Assembly (NCBI GenBank): GCA_017452335.1
Contig: JAFTMP010000101.1
Coordinates: 1-18,930, forward strand
Direction: 5' to 3'
Length of the DNA stretch: 18,930 nucleotides
Origin: Clostridia bacterium
GTDB lineage: Bacteria > Bacillota > Clostridia > Oscillospirales > CAG-272
Both the position numbers and the translations under genes were made by a program. A model generated the notes under the pieces. The model did not search any database and was not told where the DNA came from. It saw nothing but the letters and a program-made list of their open reading frames with translations. Position 1 is the stretch's first letter. Every line of letters begins with the position of its first letter. Positions 1 through 6,546 of this stretch are shown here, in pieces.

Positions 1-332
1 AGCTGTTCCGTTGAAAGAAAACATAGCGTTCCCTCATTGCAGGCAGGCAATATGGGGCGTACCTGTAGCTCTTTTGAAAACAGATGCATTTCTTCGGAAG
101 GGTAGATATCGCTGTGGAAGGTCACGATCCCGCAATAGCGGGGCGCGGATAACTTGATACCGCTTTCTTCAAATACCTCTCTGATAACACACTCCTCGGG
201 CGTTTCACCGGGTAAAAAGTGACCGCCTAAACCGATGTATTTGTCTTTATTTTCGTCGTTCTTCTTTTTGTTGCGTAAGATCATCAGAACGTCGTTTTGA
301 TGGGTAAGGTAACAAAGGGTGGTCTTTTTCAT
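1..332 (-). CDS. Nudix hydrolase (8-oxo-dGTP diphosphatase-like), C-terminus cut by window edge
   Basis: Reading leftwards from the ATG at 330-332, 110 codons are visible before the window ends, so the C-terminus is missing. Residues 37-59 form a perfect Nudix box (G-x5-E-x7-REVFEESGI), with metal-binding glutamates at 52, 55 and 56. The family hydrolyses nucleoside diphosphates linked to another moiety. The N-terminus (MKKTTLCYL, then LMILRNKKKN) resembles MutT-type house-cleaning enzymes acting on oxidised dNTPs, but the substrate cannot be read from the sequence. The start overlaps the stop of the upstream SecB-like gene in an ATGA tetranucleotide, so the two are translationally coupled and share the promoter at 760-788. 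The family assignment is firm; the substrate is inferred. Confidence 0.9.
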   Translation of the reverse strand, partial: MKKTTLCYLTHQNDVLMILRNKKKNDENKDKYIGLGGHFLPGETPEECVIREVFEESGIKLSAPRYCGIVTFHSDIYPSEEMHLFSKELQVRPILPACNEGTLCFLSTEQ

Positions 333-736
333 GGCTTGATGTTTCCTGTATCAATGCGGTAAATGCTTTGATTTTCAATATCGGCAATGGGGATGATGAC
401 GGGGGGGATGCCGCAAGCGGAAGTGACGGTGGAGATCAGCACTCTGGCATAGGGAAAGAGCTCCTTGTAGCTTTTTACGTGGATTTCTTCACGAGTCAGC
501 CCGTCGGGATAGGAGAAGATGCCTTCGATCACCACGGCAACCTTGAATTTATCGGGCGCTTCCTTGTCAAAGGTTGCGCAGGACAGCTCTGCAATGCAAA
601 GGTGATCCTTTCCATAGCGCACGTTGTAAGAATATTTATTCTCCAGTTGAATTTTAGCACCCGGTGTTAAGTGTCCGCGAAACTCCAGATCCTTCGCGCG
701 GTATCCTTTTAAAATGATGTTGTTCAATGCCTTCAT
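329..736 (-). CDS. SecB-like chaperone family protein
   Basis: A protein of about 135 residues that looks like the SecB fold. The segment LFPYARVLISTVTSACGIPP followed by VIIPIAD closely matches the SecB C-terminal helix region (ILFPYARECI... then a P and hydrophobic strand). The middle part (KFKVAVVIEGIFSY) matches the beta-strand core. SecB holds unfolded preproteins for SecA or, in SecB-like relatives, acts as a toxin-antitoxin chaperone. No toxin-antitoxin pair is visible here; the partner is a Nudix hydrolase overlapping by 4 nt. The open frame extends to an ATG at 755-757, but that codon lies at the predicted transcription start of the promoter at 760-788. The ATG at 734-736, right behind GAGAGG, or a TTG at 725-727 is therefore more likely. 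Family assignment good, role in this organism unknown. Confidence 0.75.
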   Translation of the reverse strand: MKALNNIILKGYRAKDLEFRGHLTPGAKIQLENKYSYNVRYGKDHLCIAELSCATFDKEAPDKFKVAVVIEGIFSYPDGLTREEIHVKSYKELFPYARVLISTVTSACGIPPVIIPIADIENQSIYRIDTGNIKP

Positions 737-759
737 CCTCTCTTTCGTACGATGCATAA

Positions 760-788
760 ATTATAGCACACCAAAGCGTATTTTTCAA
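760..788 (-). promoter_or_regulatory. sigma-A promoter for the SecB-like/Nudix pair
   Basis: On the minus strand TTGAAA (783-788) and a perfect TATAAT (760-765) are separated by exactly 17 nt. Transcription would start near 753, just downstream of the spoIIIA terminator, making the SecB-like/Nudix pair its own housekeeping transcript. Confidence 0.75.
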
Positions 789-812
789 GAGAGAATTGTT
801 CTTTTGCGCTGT

Positions 813-862
813 AAAGAAAAAGCACTTATGAGGCACATCAAAAATGTGTGTCATAAGTGCTT
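813..862 (-). terminator. Intrinsic terminator of the spoIIIA operon
   Basis: A perfect 12-bp stem (AAGCACTTATGA, 820-831, with its complement at 851-862) encloses a smaller inner CACAT/ATGTG pairing. In the minus direction it is followed by TTTTTCTTTAC. It lies 17 nt past the spoIIIAH stop codon. Confidence 0.85.
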
Positions 863-878
863 CAAAACAGAGGAGTAG

Positions 879-1538
879 TTATTCTGCACTATCAAGAAGC
901 TTTTCGGTAATACGCATTCCCGTGGGATCAATTCCCGTTTGCAGATAAACGATCTCCTTGATCTGTGCCAGCTCGTTTGCCATAAGCGAAGAGCTTGTGC
1001 CAACGATTACCGAGACGTTGTCATCCGCAACCACGGCAACGCATTCCGCAAAGCCTTTGCTTTTAACCAGTGTTTCAATATTTGCTTCTGCTTCGATGTA
1101 AGAGGCGATGCGGGCGATGGCTTCTGCCGCTTGATTTTTTTCGTCTCCCGTAGAATCTGCGCTGTCTACAACAGTTTGAAGCACTTGAAGAGCCTCGTCT
1201 CTTGCGCGCTGTCTATCGGTAATGGCAATGGCGAAAAAGCTTTCCGCTTCCTCTTTAGATAAATTATCGGCAGGGGTATCGGAGGGAGCACCGGAGGTTC
1301 CGGGAGCGGCGGCGTCGGTATTGGCGGGGTCTTCGAGTCCGCTGCTTTGGGGACCGAACAACAGCCAATTGATGGCAACCGCCGCGCACACCACCAGAAC
1401 GGATGCGGTGACGACCAAGGTGCGTTTGGAATTGGCAGAAAGGATCTTGCCCACCTTTTTAGGCAGCTCCTTTACAGTTTCGCCAATGGGTACAAGGCTT
1501 TTTTCAACCTTTTGTTCAGTAGATTTTGTGATTTGCAT
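879..1538 (-). CDS. spoIIIAH: Stage III sporulation protein AH
   Basis: 219 residues. A basic cytoplasmic N-terminus of about 38 residues is followed by one membrane segment (about 40-66), an acidic Ala/Pro/Ser-rich linker (about 67-95) and a periplasm-side domain (about 100-219). That domain has the YscJ/FliF-like ring-building character of SpoIIIAH, with long charged helices and a C-terminal beta/alpha unit ending TGIDPTGMRITEKL. In the family this mother-cell protein crosses the intermembrane space and binds SpoIIQ from the forespore to form the feeding channel. It is the last gene of the spoIIIA operon. The start has a strong AGGAGG site 6 nt upstream. An unusually long 86-nt gap separates it from spoIIIAG. 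Confidence 0.9.
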   Translation of the reverse strand: MQITKSTEQKVEKSLVPIGETVKELPKKVGKILSANSKRTLVVTASVLVVCAAVAINWLLFGPQSSGLEDPANTDAAAPGTSGAPSDTPADNLSKEEAESFFAIAITDRQRARDEALQVLQTVVDSADSTGDEKNQAAEAIARIASYIEAEANIETLVKSKGFAECVAVVADDNVSVIVGTSSSLMANELAQIKEIVYLQTGIDPTGMRITEKLLDSAE

Positions 1539-1562
1539 TTGAGCCTCCTGAAGGATTTGTTT

Positions 1563-1591
1563 GATATAATATATTCATGGACCGTGTGCAA
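1563..1591 (-). promoter_or_regulatory. Possible internal promoter in front of spoIIIAH
   Basis: In the 86-nt spoIIIAG-spoIIIAH gap, TTGCAC (1586-1591) and TATATC (1563-1568) lie 17 nt apart on the minus strand. Both hexamers are weak matches. A 17-bp dyad (CAGTAT-N5-ATACTG, 1600-1616) sits just upstream. B. subtilis is known to use an internal promoter to express spoIIIAG-AH, which is the main reason to consider this. Confidence 0.25.
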
Positions 1592-1624
1592 TATGTATGC
1601 AGTATGCAAAATACTGAAAAGACG

Positions 1625-1978
1625 CTAACGGCTGCCGCTGACGTAAATTTTATTTGAAGGCAGTCCCAATGCCGCGCAAAGAAGTCGGATCACCGTTGCC
1701 TGCACCACGGGATCTTCTCCCCCTGTGCAAATGACCGCCGCACCCGTGATGATCCCTTGATCGTCCATGCACAGCTTCACCGTGGCATCACCTACCCCCT
1801 TCGTCTCTTCAAGAAAGGCGCTGAGCGCCTCCTCCTCTTTTTGGCGTTCCTGCGCAAATGTAGGGGTGGCATCTTCGCCCTTACTGCGCCCGGTACTGTC
1901 AAAAACGATCAGTAATAGGGCGCACAACGCCATTAAAATGAGCAGTATTGGAAGAGATCCTTTTTTTGTGATAGACAT
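1625..1978 (-). CDS. spoIIIAG: Stage III sporulation protein AG
   Basis: 117 residues with one N-terminal membrane segment (about 9-27), a charged coiled segment (about 34-58) and a small C-terminal domain. That domain carries the SpoIIIAG pattern GVGDA...GAAVICTGGEDPVVQA...LGLPSNKIYV. The family forms a large ring in the intermembrane space of the mother cell-forespore channel. This copy is much shorter than the roughly 229-residue B. subtilis protein: it lacks most of the insertion that builds the tall beta-barrel there. Clostridial homologues are often shorter too. AAAGGAG sits 6 nt before the ATG. It follows spoIIIAF in the operon at a 15-nt gap. Confidence 0.88.
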   Translation of the reverse strand: MSITKKGSLPILLILMALCALLLIVFDSTGRSKGEDATPTFAQERQKEEEALSAFLEETKGVGDATVKLCMDDQGIITGAAVICTGGEDPVVQATVIRLLCAALGLPSNKIYVSGSR

Positions 1979-1993
1979 ACCATACTCCTTTGA

Positions 1994-2461
1994 CTATAAT
2001 TCTTCATAAAAAACGACTGTGTCGCAAAGCGTGTGCAGGTATTCCCGAAGGGCTTCTCTTTTTAAAACTGCCTTGGGGGAACACAGCCTTACCGTGATTC
2101 CTTTAAGGGAAAAAGCGCCGTCCTCTGCCAAGTCCATTTTGCAGGAGACGAAGATCTCATTCTGCGCTAAATCGAAATCCTTAAAAAATACGTTTTGCAG
2201 ATTTTCATTTAAGCGCTCCTCGGTCTGTTCTTTTAACAGCTCCCCATATTCCGATCGAAGCTCCGGGGGAAGGGTGATGAGCGGATCTTCTGTTTGACCA
2301 AAGGAGGAAAGAAGCCCCGGCAGGGGAGAGATCATTGCCAAGAGCGTTAAAAGCATACACAAATACCGCAAATGCTTTTCATGGGAACTGCCCGAAGATA
2401 AAAAACAAACGCCTCCGGTAAGCAGACAGACGATCAAAAGGGTGAGCAGATAATTTTTCAT
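1994..2461 (-). CDS. spoIIIAF: Stage III sporulation protein AF
   Basis: 155 residues from the ATG at 2459-2461, chosen because AAGGAGA lies 7 nt upstream. The open frame continues further but would run into spoIIIAE. Two hydrophobic segments fill the N-terminus (about 4-20 and 30-48, including LRYLCMLLTLLAMISPLPG). A soluble C-terminal region holds the family-like run EIFVSCK...ITVRL. SpoIIIAF is a mother-cell membrane component of the SpoIIIA-SpoIIQ complex, with the soluble part thought to form a ring. It follows spoIIIAE by 31 nt. Confidence 0.85.
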   Translation of the reverse strand: MKNYLLTLLIVCLLTGGVCFLSSGSSHEKHLRYLCMLLTLLAMISPLPGLLSSFGQTEDPLITLPPELRSEYGELLKEQTEERLNENLQNVFFKDFDLAQNEIFVSCKMDLAEDGAFSLKGITVRLCSPKAVLKREALREYLHTLCDTVVFYEEL

Positions 2462-2492
2462 CACGGTTCTCCTTTCAAATGGTGCGATCGCT

Positions 2493-3584
2493 TTAAGCAA
2501 TTGTGCTCGAAAGAGAAATGGCAAGACAGAGGATCAGAGGCAGATCACAAAGAATGATCAGCGCAATGAGTCCGTTTACGGTAGAAGAAGCAATGGAAAA
2601 CAGAGAGGACAACAGATCGTTTTCAAGCGCCTTGGCAAAGGAGGAAGAAAGAGAAAACAGAATGGAATATACGAATAAAGAGGACAGCGGAACAAGGAGC
2701 ATGAGTAAAATGGATATCACAGCAACCGCCCCCACGGTAGAGCGGATGAGATCAAGTCCGGCAGAGAGGGTTTTAGAGGATTCTGAGAGGGCAGACCCTA
2801 CCATGGGCACAAAGCCGCCTGCAGTAAAGCGAAATGCCCGCAGAGCGGCAGAATCAGTCTTTGCCGCAACCAGGTTTTGAAAAGCAAAAACTGCTAAGAT
2901 AAACGCACTGATTCCCGAAAGCAGAAAGAGGAACATTTTTTTTATGCTTCCTGCCAAGGAGGAGAGTCCCGTATTTTCGCATATCAACGCTGTTAAGTCG
3001 AAGGCAAAACAGATTTTTTGGAGGGGAAAAAGCAGTCCTAAACACCATTCACCCGTTAAAGATAAAAATACGGAGATGGCAACGGTGCAAACCGTGGCGC
3101 TGTTTACACCACCCATTGCAAGATTGATACTGCTAAGGATCGGTAAAAGACCTGAAAGAAATCCGGAGAGCTTTTCAAGATGGGCACTTGCCAAGGAAAA
3201 TAAGGAGGGAAGAGCCTGTCCGATGCAAAGAAGTCCCGAGAGCAGTACGCATATCCGCAATGCCCCCGCGGCACGTTGTTCCCTAAAGCTTTTTTCAAGC
3301 ATGGTAAACAGGCTGCAAAGCAGAATCAGTGCCATCGTATGCTTTAGACTTCCTGTTCCCTCAAGGAGAACAGAGCGCAGACTGTCAAAACAGAGCGCTA
3401 AAAAATCGGGAAGCGTGGGCAGAGTGACCCTCCCCTCGCCATTTAAAAAATATTCGGCATATTCCTCGGGTAATGCTTCAAGCAGTGCGTCGTAATGGAC
3501 ATCCTCCTCAAGTGCTATGCAGGGCGCGGGAAGAATGAAAAAATATAGCGTGCACAGCAAGAAACACAAAATGATTTTTTTCAT
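2493..3584 (-). CDS. spoIIIAE: Stage III sporulation protein AE
   Basis: 363 residues beginning with a clear signal-peptide-like segment (about 1-24), a short extracellular stretch (YDALLEALPEEYAEYFLNGE) and then six to eight hydrophobic segments to the C-terminus. Length, signal sequence and the conserved long polytopic part match SpoIIIAE, the largest multi-spanning subunit of the mother-cell channel complex. Its start codon overlaps the spoIIIAD stop in an ATGA, so translation is coupled. The last codons reach LILCLAISLSSTIA with no soluble tail. Confidence 0.9.
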   Translation of the reverse strand: MKKIILCFLLCTLYFFILPAPCIALEEDVHYDALLEALPEEYAEYFLNGEGRVTLPTLPDFLALCFDSLRSVLLEGTGSLKHTMALILLCSLFTMLEKSFREQRAAGALRICVLLSGLLCIGQALPSLFSLASAHLEKLSGFLSGLLPILSSINLAMGGVNSATVCTVAISVFLSLTGEWCLGLLFPLQKICFAFDLTALICENTGLSSLAGSIKKMFLFLLSGISAFILAVFAFQNLVAAKTDSAALRAFRFTAGGFVPMVGSALSESSKTLSAGLDLIRSTVGAVAVISILLMLLVPLSSLFVYSILFSLSSSFAKALENDLLSSLFSIASSTVNGLIALIILCDLPLILCLAISLSSTIA

Positions 3585-3961
3585 GACAGCAATCCTTGAA
3601 TGAAGTCAAAAACCTCTTGCCATAAGGGCAGGCAGAGTGACAAGATGGCGCATTTGCAGGCAAAATCCAAGGCGTTTGAAAGTCCGCTTGCGCCCGCATC
3701 CTTGCAGATCTGCGCGGTTACCTCGCAACAAAGCCCGATCCCAAATGCTTTGATGAGAGAGTCTGCTCCTTTAAAGGAATACTCCTCAAAGAGCTCTTTG
3801 AGCCGGGAGGAAAGGGAGAGTAGCGATCCGAGGGCAGGGGCGAGTAAACAAATTGTTCCTGCAATGCCCACTAATGCTCCAAAACCAGCCCGATCTTTTC
3901 CGAGGATCTGTATGGCGGCAAAGCAAAGGAGCGCAATACCGCATAGTGAAAGGGCGTTCAT
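3581..3961 (-). CDS. spoIIIAD: Stage III sporulation protein AD
   Basis: 126 residues from the ATG at 3959-3961; B. subtilis SpoIIID-A subunit AD is about 133. This start is chosen because it overlaps the spoIIIAC stop (ATGA) and gives a hydrophobic N-terminus, whereas a frame continuing upstream only covers spoIIIAC in another phase. Four hydrophobic segments are visible, with a middle stretch (LKELFEEYSFKGADSLIKAFGIGLCCEVTAQICKD shortened here to its key residues E, A, E and C) typical of the family. It is a small membrane subunit whose exact role in the channel is unknown. There is no good ribosome binding site, which fits coupling to spoIIIAC. Confidence 0.87.
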   Translation of the reverse strand: MNALSLCGIALLCFAAIQILGKDRAGFGALVGIAGTICLLAPALGSLLSLSSRLKELFEEYSFKGADSLIKAFGIGLCCEVTAQICKDAGASGLSNALDFACKCAILSLCLPLWQEVFDFIQGLLS

Positions 3962-4152
3962 ATACCGAAAGCTGAGCGGATTTGCAAAAACAAGCCGCTG
4001 ATCTCGCCCATCAGCATCACCAATACCAACACAATTCCCGCTACCGTGATCCATACGGTAAGATCCTCCTTGCCTGTCTTTGCAAGGATCTGATTGGCAA
4101 CCGCGATGAGCAGTCCCACACCGATGATTTTGAGTAAAAGCGTAATTTCCAT
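3958..4152 (-). CDS. spoIIIAC: Stage III sporulation protein AC
   Basis: 64 residues with two hydrophobic helices (about 4-22 and 34-54) joined by the loop AKTGKEDLTV. This is the tiny two-helix SpoIIIAC subunit (68 residues in B. subtilis). The AKTGKE turn is characteristic of the family. AAAGGA lies 10 nt before the ATG. The stop codon overlaps the spoIIIAD start. It belongs to the mother-cell channel complex. Confidence 0.9.
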   Translation of the reverse strand: MEITLLLKIIGVGLLIAVANQILAKTGKEDLTVWITVAGIVLVLVMLMGEISGLFLQIRSAFGI

Positions 4153-4175
4153 AAGGACGCATTCCTTTCACAGTG

Positions 4176-4637
4176 CTATAACAGTAAAAGCAGGATCATT
4201 CCTCCGATACAGATCCCAAGTGTGCGCGAGATCCTGACCTTTTCCGGAATGCTGTTTTCAAGCAGAACCAGCTCTTCTCCGATTTGAGCGTTGATTATTT
4301 CAAAGCGTGCCAATTCTTGTGTCACATCTCCGCTGCCAAGAGCTCCAAAAAAGAAAATAAGCTTCTTTTTTGTTTCGGGTTGTAAGGAAAGCATTGAAAG
4401 ACCTTGTTCGAATTCCCGCAGCGCAAAGTGATGGGTACTTTGTGCGTGTAGCTCTTCTTCGAATTTTTCAAAGCAGAGGGCAAGCTTGGTTTTTCCTATA
4501 CATGTTTCCTGCCGGAGATGTTGAAGAAGCTGTACAATATAAGAAAGATCGGCAAGCTTTTTCTGTTCTCTTTTGCCCATATAAAAGCCCGCGATGATCG
4601 GACAGAGTGACAATAGAATAATACCTGCCAAACGCAT
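4176..4637 (-). CDS. spoIIIAB: Stage III sporulation protein AB
   Basis: 153 residues with an N-terminal membrane segment (about 1-20), a long helical soluble region (about 22-130) and a C-terminal membrane segment (about 138-153). The stretch FFGALGSGDVTQELARFE corresponds to the conserved LG-x-S/G-D-x-x-Q motif of SpoIIIAB. The domain resembles the GspF/type II secretion platform proteins, and SpoIIIAB is thought to partner the ATPase SpoIIIAA. The ATG shares TGATG with the spoIIIAA stop and has AAGGAG 8 nt upstream. It ends 23 nt before spoIIIAC. Confidence 0.9.
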   Translation of the reverse strand: MRLAGIILLSLCPIIAGFYMGKREQKKLADLSYIVQLLQHLRQETCIGKTKLALCFEKFEEELHAQSTHHFALREFEQGLSMLSLQPETKKKLIFFFGALGSGDVTQELARFEIINAQIGEELVLLENSIPEKVRISRTLGICIGGMILLLLL

Positions 4638-5506
4638 CAGTGTTTCTCCTTGTATCTTGCAATCTCCTCAAGGGTATCAAAACGAAATCGAGCGGTTTTG
4701 CCGACGCGCTCAAGTCCTGCAAACAGGTAAAAGATCCCTTGTTTGATTAGACACTCAAATTCCTCTTTGTTTAAAATCTCGGAAAGTGAGCGTCCGTGCG
4801 CGGATGCTACGATGGGTACCCCGGCAGGGGCTTGTGTAAAAATTTCTTTGCATTCCTCGGCACCGATCTCATCCAGCAGGATCAAATCGGGCGTAACCGT
4901 GCGTACTGCCATGGCAAGCGCAAGGGCTTTGGGATAGTAAAGGTATACCGATGCGGGCACTCCCTTCAGAGCACAGGAAAGCTCCCCCCTCGTATCAATT
5001 ACCGCAATATGCAGTCCTTCCCTTGAAAGAAGAAAGGCGAGGTCCTTGAGTACCGTGGTTTTTCCCACACCGGGAGGAGAATAAAGCAGAGTTCCCCTTG
5101 AAAAGCGGTGCTCCTTCATCTTTAAAAACAGCGGCATTGCAACGCCTTTGATATGACCGGGAATACGGATGCAGAGAAATGTGATATCCTTAACTGTAGT
5201 CAGTTCTTCGCCATGACACACGGCTCGTCCGCAAAGCCCCACACGGATGCCGTGATCCAAGGAAAGAAAGCCCTCCTTGATGGTATCTGCGTGACTGTAA
5301 TAGGAGTGCTCGCAAAGTCGGTTCAAGGTCTCTGTAAGCAGGTCGTGCGTGCAGATCAAGTGACTGGTTTTTCGTCCGTCAGCGCTGACTACGACGATCG
5401 GTGCATCAATGCTCATACGAAGCTCTTGAAGGTGAGGGTGGCTATGTAGCAAATAGATCAGCGAGGAGGGAAGCGTTCGTTCAAGAAAGGAAAGGGCATT
5501 GTTCAT
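4637..5506 (-). CDS. spoIIIAA: Stage III sporulation protein AA (secretion-type ATPase)
   Basis: 289 residues from the ATG at 5504-5506, which has AAGGAA about 8 nt upstream; the longer frame would cross the predicted sigma-E promoter. Walker A is SPPGVGKT (143-150) and Walker B LILLDEIG (208-215). The upstream segment GFLSLDHGIRVGLCGRA matches the conserved pre-ATPase region of SpoIIIAA. It belongs to the type II/IV secretion ATPases and is thought to power the SpoIIIA channel in the mother cell. First gene of the operon. Confidence 0.93.
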   Translation of the reverse strand: MNNALSFLERTLPSSLIYLLHSHPHLQELRMSIDAPIVVVSADGRKTSHLICTHDLLTETLNRLCEHSYYSHADTIKEGFLSLDHGIRVGLCGRAVCHGEELTTVKDITFLCIRIPGHIKGVAMPLFLKMKEHRFSRGTLLYSPPGVGKTTVLKDLAFLLSREGLHIAVIDTRGELSCALKGVPASVYLYYPKALALAMAVRTVTPDLILLDEIGAEECKEIFTQAPAGVPIVASAHGRSLSEILNKEEFECLIKQGIFYLFAGLERVGKTARFRFDTLEEIARYKEKH

Positions 5507-5558
5507 AAAACTATTCCTTGTGCATGGCAGGGAGATGCTTTTGGAAGCATGCTTGTAC

Positions 5559-5587
5559 ATTCTATGTGTGCAGGATGGGATATATGA
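5559..5587 (-). promoter_or_regulatory. Sigma-E-type promoter of the spoIIIA operon
   Basis: On the minus strand TCATATA (5581-5587) and CATAGAAT (5559-5566) are exactly 14 nt apart. The sigma-E consensus is KMATATT-N14/15-CATACAMT, so these score 6 of 7 and 7 of 8. spoIIIA is a sigma-E operon in B. subtilis. The -35 box overlaps the foot of the spo0A terminator by two bases. A small hairpin (ATGCTT-N4-AAGCAT, 5535-5550) would lie at the transcript's 5' end. Confidence 0.65.
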
Positions 5588-5632
5588 CAAAAAACATAAC
5601 CATCGATCAAAACGACGGTTATGTTTTTTGTC
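5586..5632 (-). terminator. Intrinsic terminator of spo0A
   Basis: A 16-bp perfect inverted repeat (GACAAAAAACATAACC at 5586-5601 with its complement at 5617-5632). It is extended inwards by four more pairs, one of which is a G-U only on the minus strand, and has a 7-nt loop. The arms themselves supply the A and T tracts. It begins 9 nt after the spo0A stop. Confidence 0.88.
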
Positions 5633-5640
5633 AGTGGTAT

Positions 5641-6420
5641 TTAAGAGAGCTTATTTGTCAAGCGCAAATTATCCGCGATCATGGCAATGAATTCAGAGTT
5701 GGTGGGCTTACCTTTATCGTTTTGGACCGTGTATCCGAAAAAGGAGTTGAGCACGTCTACGTCCCCTCTGTCCCATGCCACCTCAATGGCATGGCGAATG
5801 GCGCGCTCCACTCTGGAGGAGGTGGTTTGATATTGCTTGGCAACGGTGGGATAGAGAACTTTTGTCACCGCATTGATTACTTCTCTATCGCAGATCGCCA
5901 TCAAAATGGCGGTGCGCAAATACTGGTAGCCTTTGATATGTGCGGGCACGCCGATCTGATGGATCACCTTGGTCACTTGTGTTTCAAGGTCTGCGCCTCT
6001 GTTTTTGGCAGTAGCGGTCATGCCGCCCCCGCGCAGCTTGTTTCGATAGACCCGATGGATGCGCCCCGACAGGTTTTCATAATCAACGGGCTTTGTCATA
6101 CAGTAATCTGCGCCCGATTCAATGGACTCTTCGTATATGTTGGGATTGGGAGATTCGGAGAGCACGATGAAGGACGGCGGCGGGTCGGGATGAAAGGAGA
6201 GCTTATAGGCGGCTTTGATGACCTGCACGCAGTCCATACGATCCAACCACACATCCAGCAACACAATGTCGGGATGATAACGCTCAATTTTTTCAAGAGC
6301 TTCCTTTCCCGTTACTGCTTCTTCAAAACGGCTAAAGCCATATTGCTTTAAAGAGGAAATCGTTCGTTTTCTGAATTCTTCATTTTCGTCTGCCAATAGG
6401 ATTTTCAAGCTGTGTTCCAT
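5641..6420 (-). CDS. spo0A: Sporulation master regulator Spo0A
   Basis: 259 residues; B. subtilis Spo0A has 267. An N-terminal receiver domain (about 5-125) has the acidic pair D11/E12, the phospho-acceptor D56, S88 and K110. A linker follows, then the diagnostic Spo0A DNA-binding domain (about 148-258: VTKVIHQIGVPAHIKGYQYL, TSSRVERAIRHAIEVAW). Phosphorylated Spo0A binds 0A boxes (TGTCGAA) to start sporulation and represses or activates many genes. GAGGT lies about 8 nt before the ATG. Unusually, the loop after D56 reads DVWLDRMDC instead of the common D-x-x-M-P-x-x-D-G, so a proline and a glycine are missing. The neighbour downstream is spoIIIAA. spoIVB, which usually precedes spo0A, is not adjacent. 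Confidence 0.95.
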   Translation of the reverse strand: MEHSLKILLADENEEFRKRTISSLKQYGFSRFEEAVTGKEALEKIERYHPDIVLLDVWLDRMDCVQVIKAAYKLSFHPDPPPSFIVLSESPNPNIYEESIESGADYCMTKPVDYENLSGRIHRVYRNKLRGGGMTATAKNRGADLETQVTKVIHQIGVPAHIKGYQYLRTAILMAICDREVINAVTKVLYPTVAKQYQTTSSRVERAIRHAIEVAWDRGDVDVLNSFFGYTVQNDKGKPTNSEFIAMIADNLRLTNKLS

Positions 6421-6461
6421 TTGCGGTACCTCGTTTCTTTATTTGCTTCCATGTTTTGATA

Positions 6462-6490
6462 AAATTCAATTGAATATGGAAAAATCTTAC
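6462..6490 (-). promoter_or_regulatory. Sigma-H-type promoter of spo0A
   Basis: Minus-strand GTAAGATTT (6482-6490) and ATTGAATTT (6462-6470) are 11 nt apart. The sigma-H consensus is RNAGGAWWW-N11/12-RNNGAATWW; the only mismatch is one base of the -35. spo0A is driven by a sigma-H promoter in B. subtilis. Confidence 0.5.
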
Positions 6491-6496
6491 AACACA

Positions 6497-6525
6497 ATAA
6501 TACCATAAATTGGAAAATATTGCAA
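6497..6525 (-). promoter_or_regulatory. Sigma-A-like vegetative promoter of spo0A
   Basis: Minus-strand TTGCAA (6520-6525) and TATTAT (6497-6502) are 17 nt apart (4 of 6 and 5 of 6 matches). It lies just upstream of the sigma-H-like promoter, as in the vegetative/sporulation promoter pair of B. subtilis spo0A. Its spacer contains one copy of the 11-bp repeat. Confidence 0.45.
6503..6513. repeat. 11-bp direct repeat, copy 1 (CCATAAATTGG)
   Basis: CCATAAATTGG recurs unchanged at 6547-6557, 44 bp away or about four helical turns. The unit is itself a near palindrome (CCA-N5-TGG). This copy sits between the sigma-A-like -35 and -10 boxes of spo0A. It could be an operator; no matching regulator is known to me. 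Confidence 0.5.
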
Positions 6526-6546
6526 GAGTCAGACGAAAAATAATTT

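Noticed and set aside
368..670. 100-codon plus-strand frame starting MIFNIGNGDDDGG
   Set aside because: Antisense to the SecB-like gene; low-complexity start and no ribosome binding site.
5518..6351. Long open frame of 277 codons on the plus strand opposite spo0A
   Set aside because: It is antisense to a certain Spo0A coding region, has no ribosome binding site and a cysteine/histidine-rich, non-protein-like composition.
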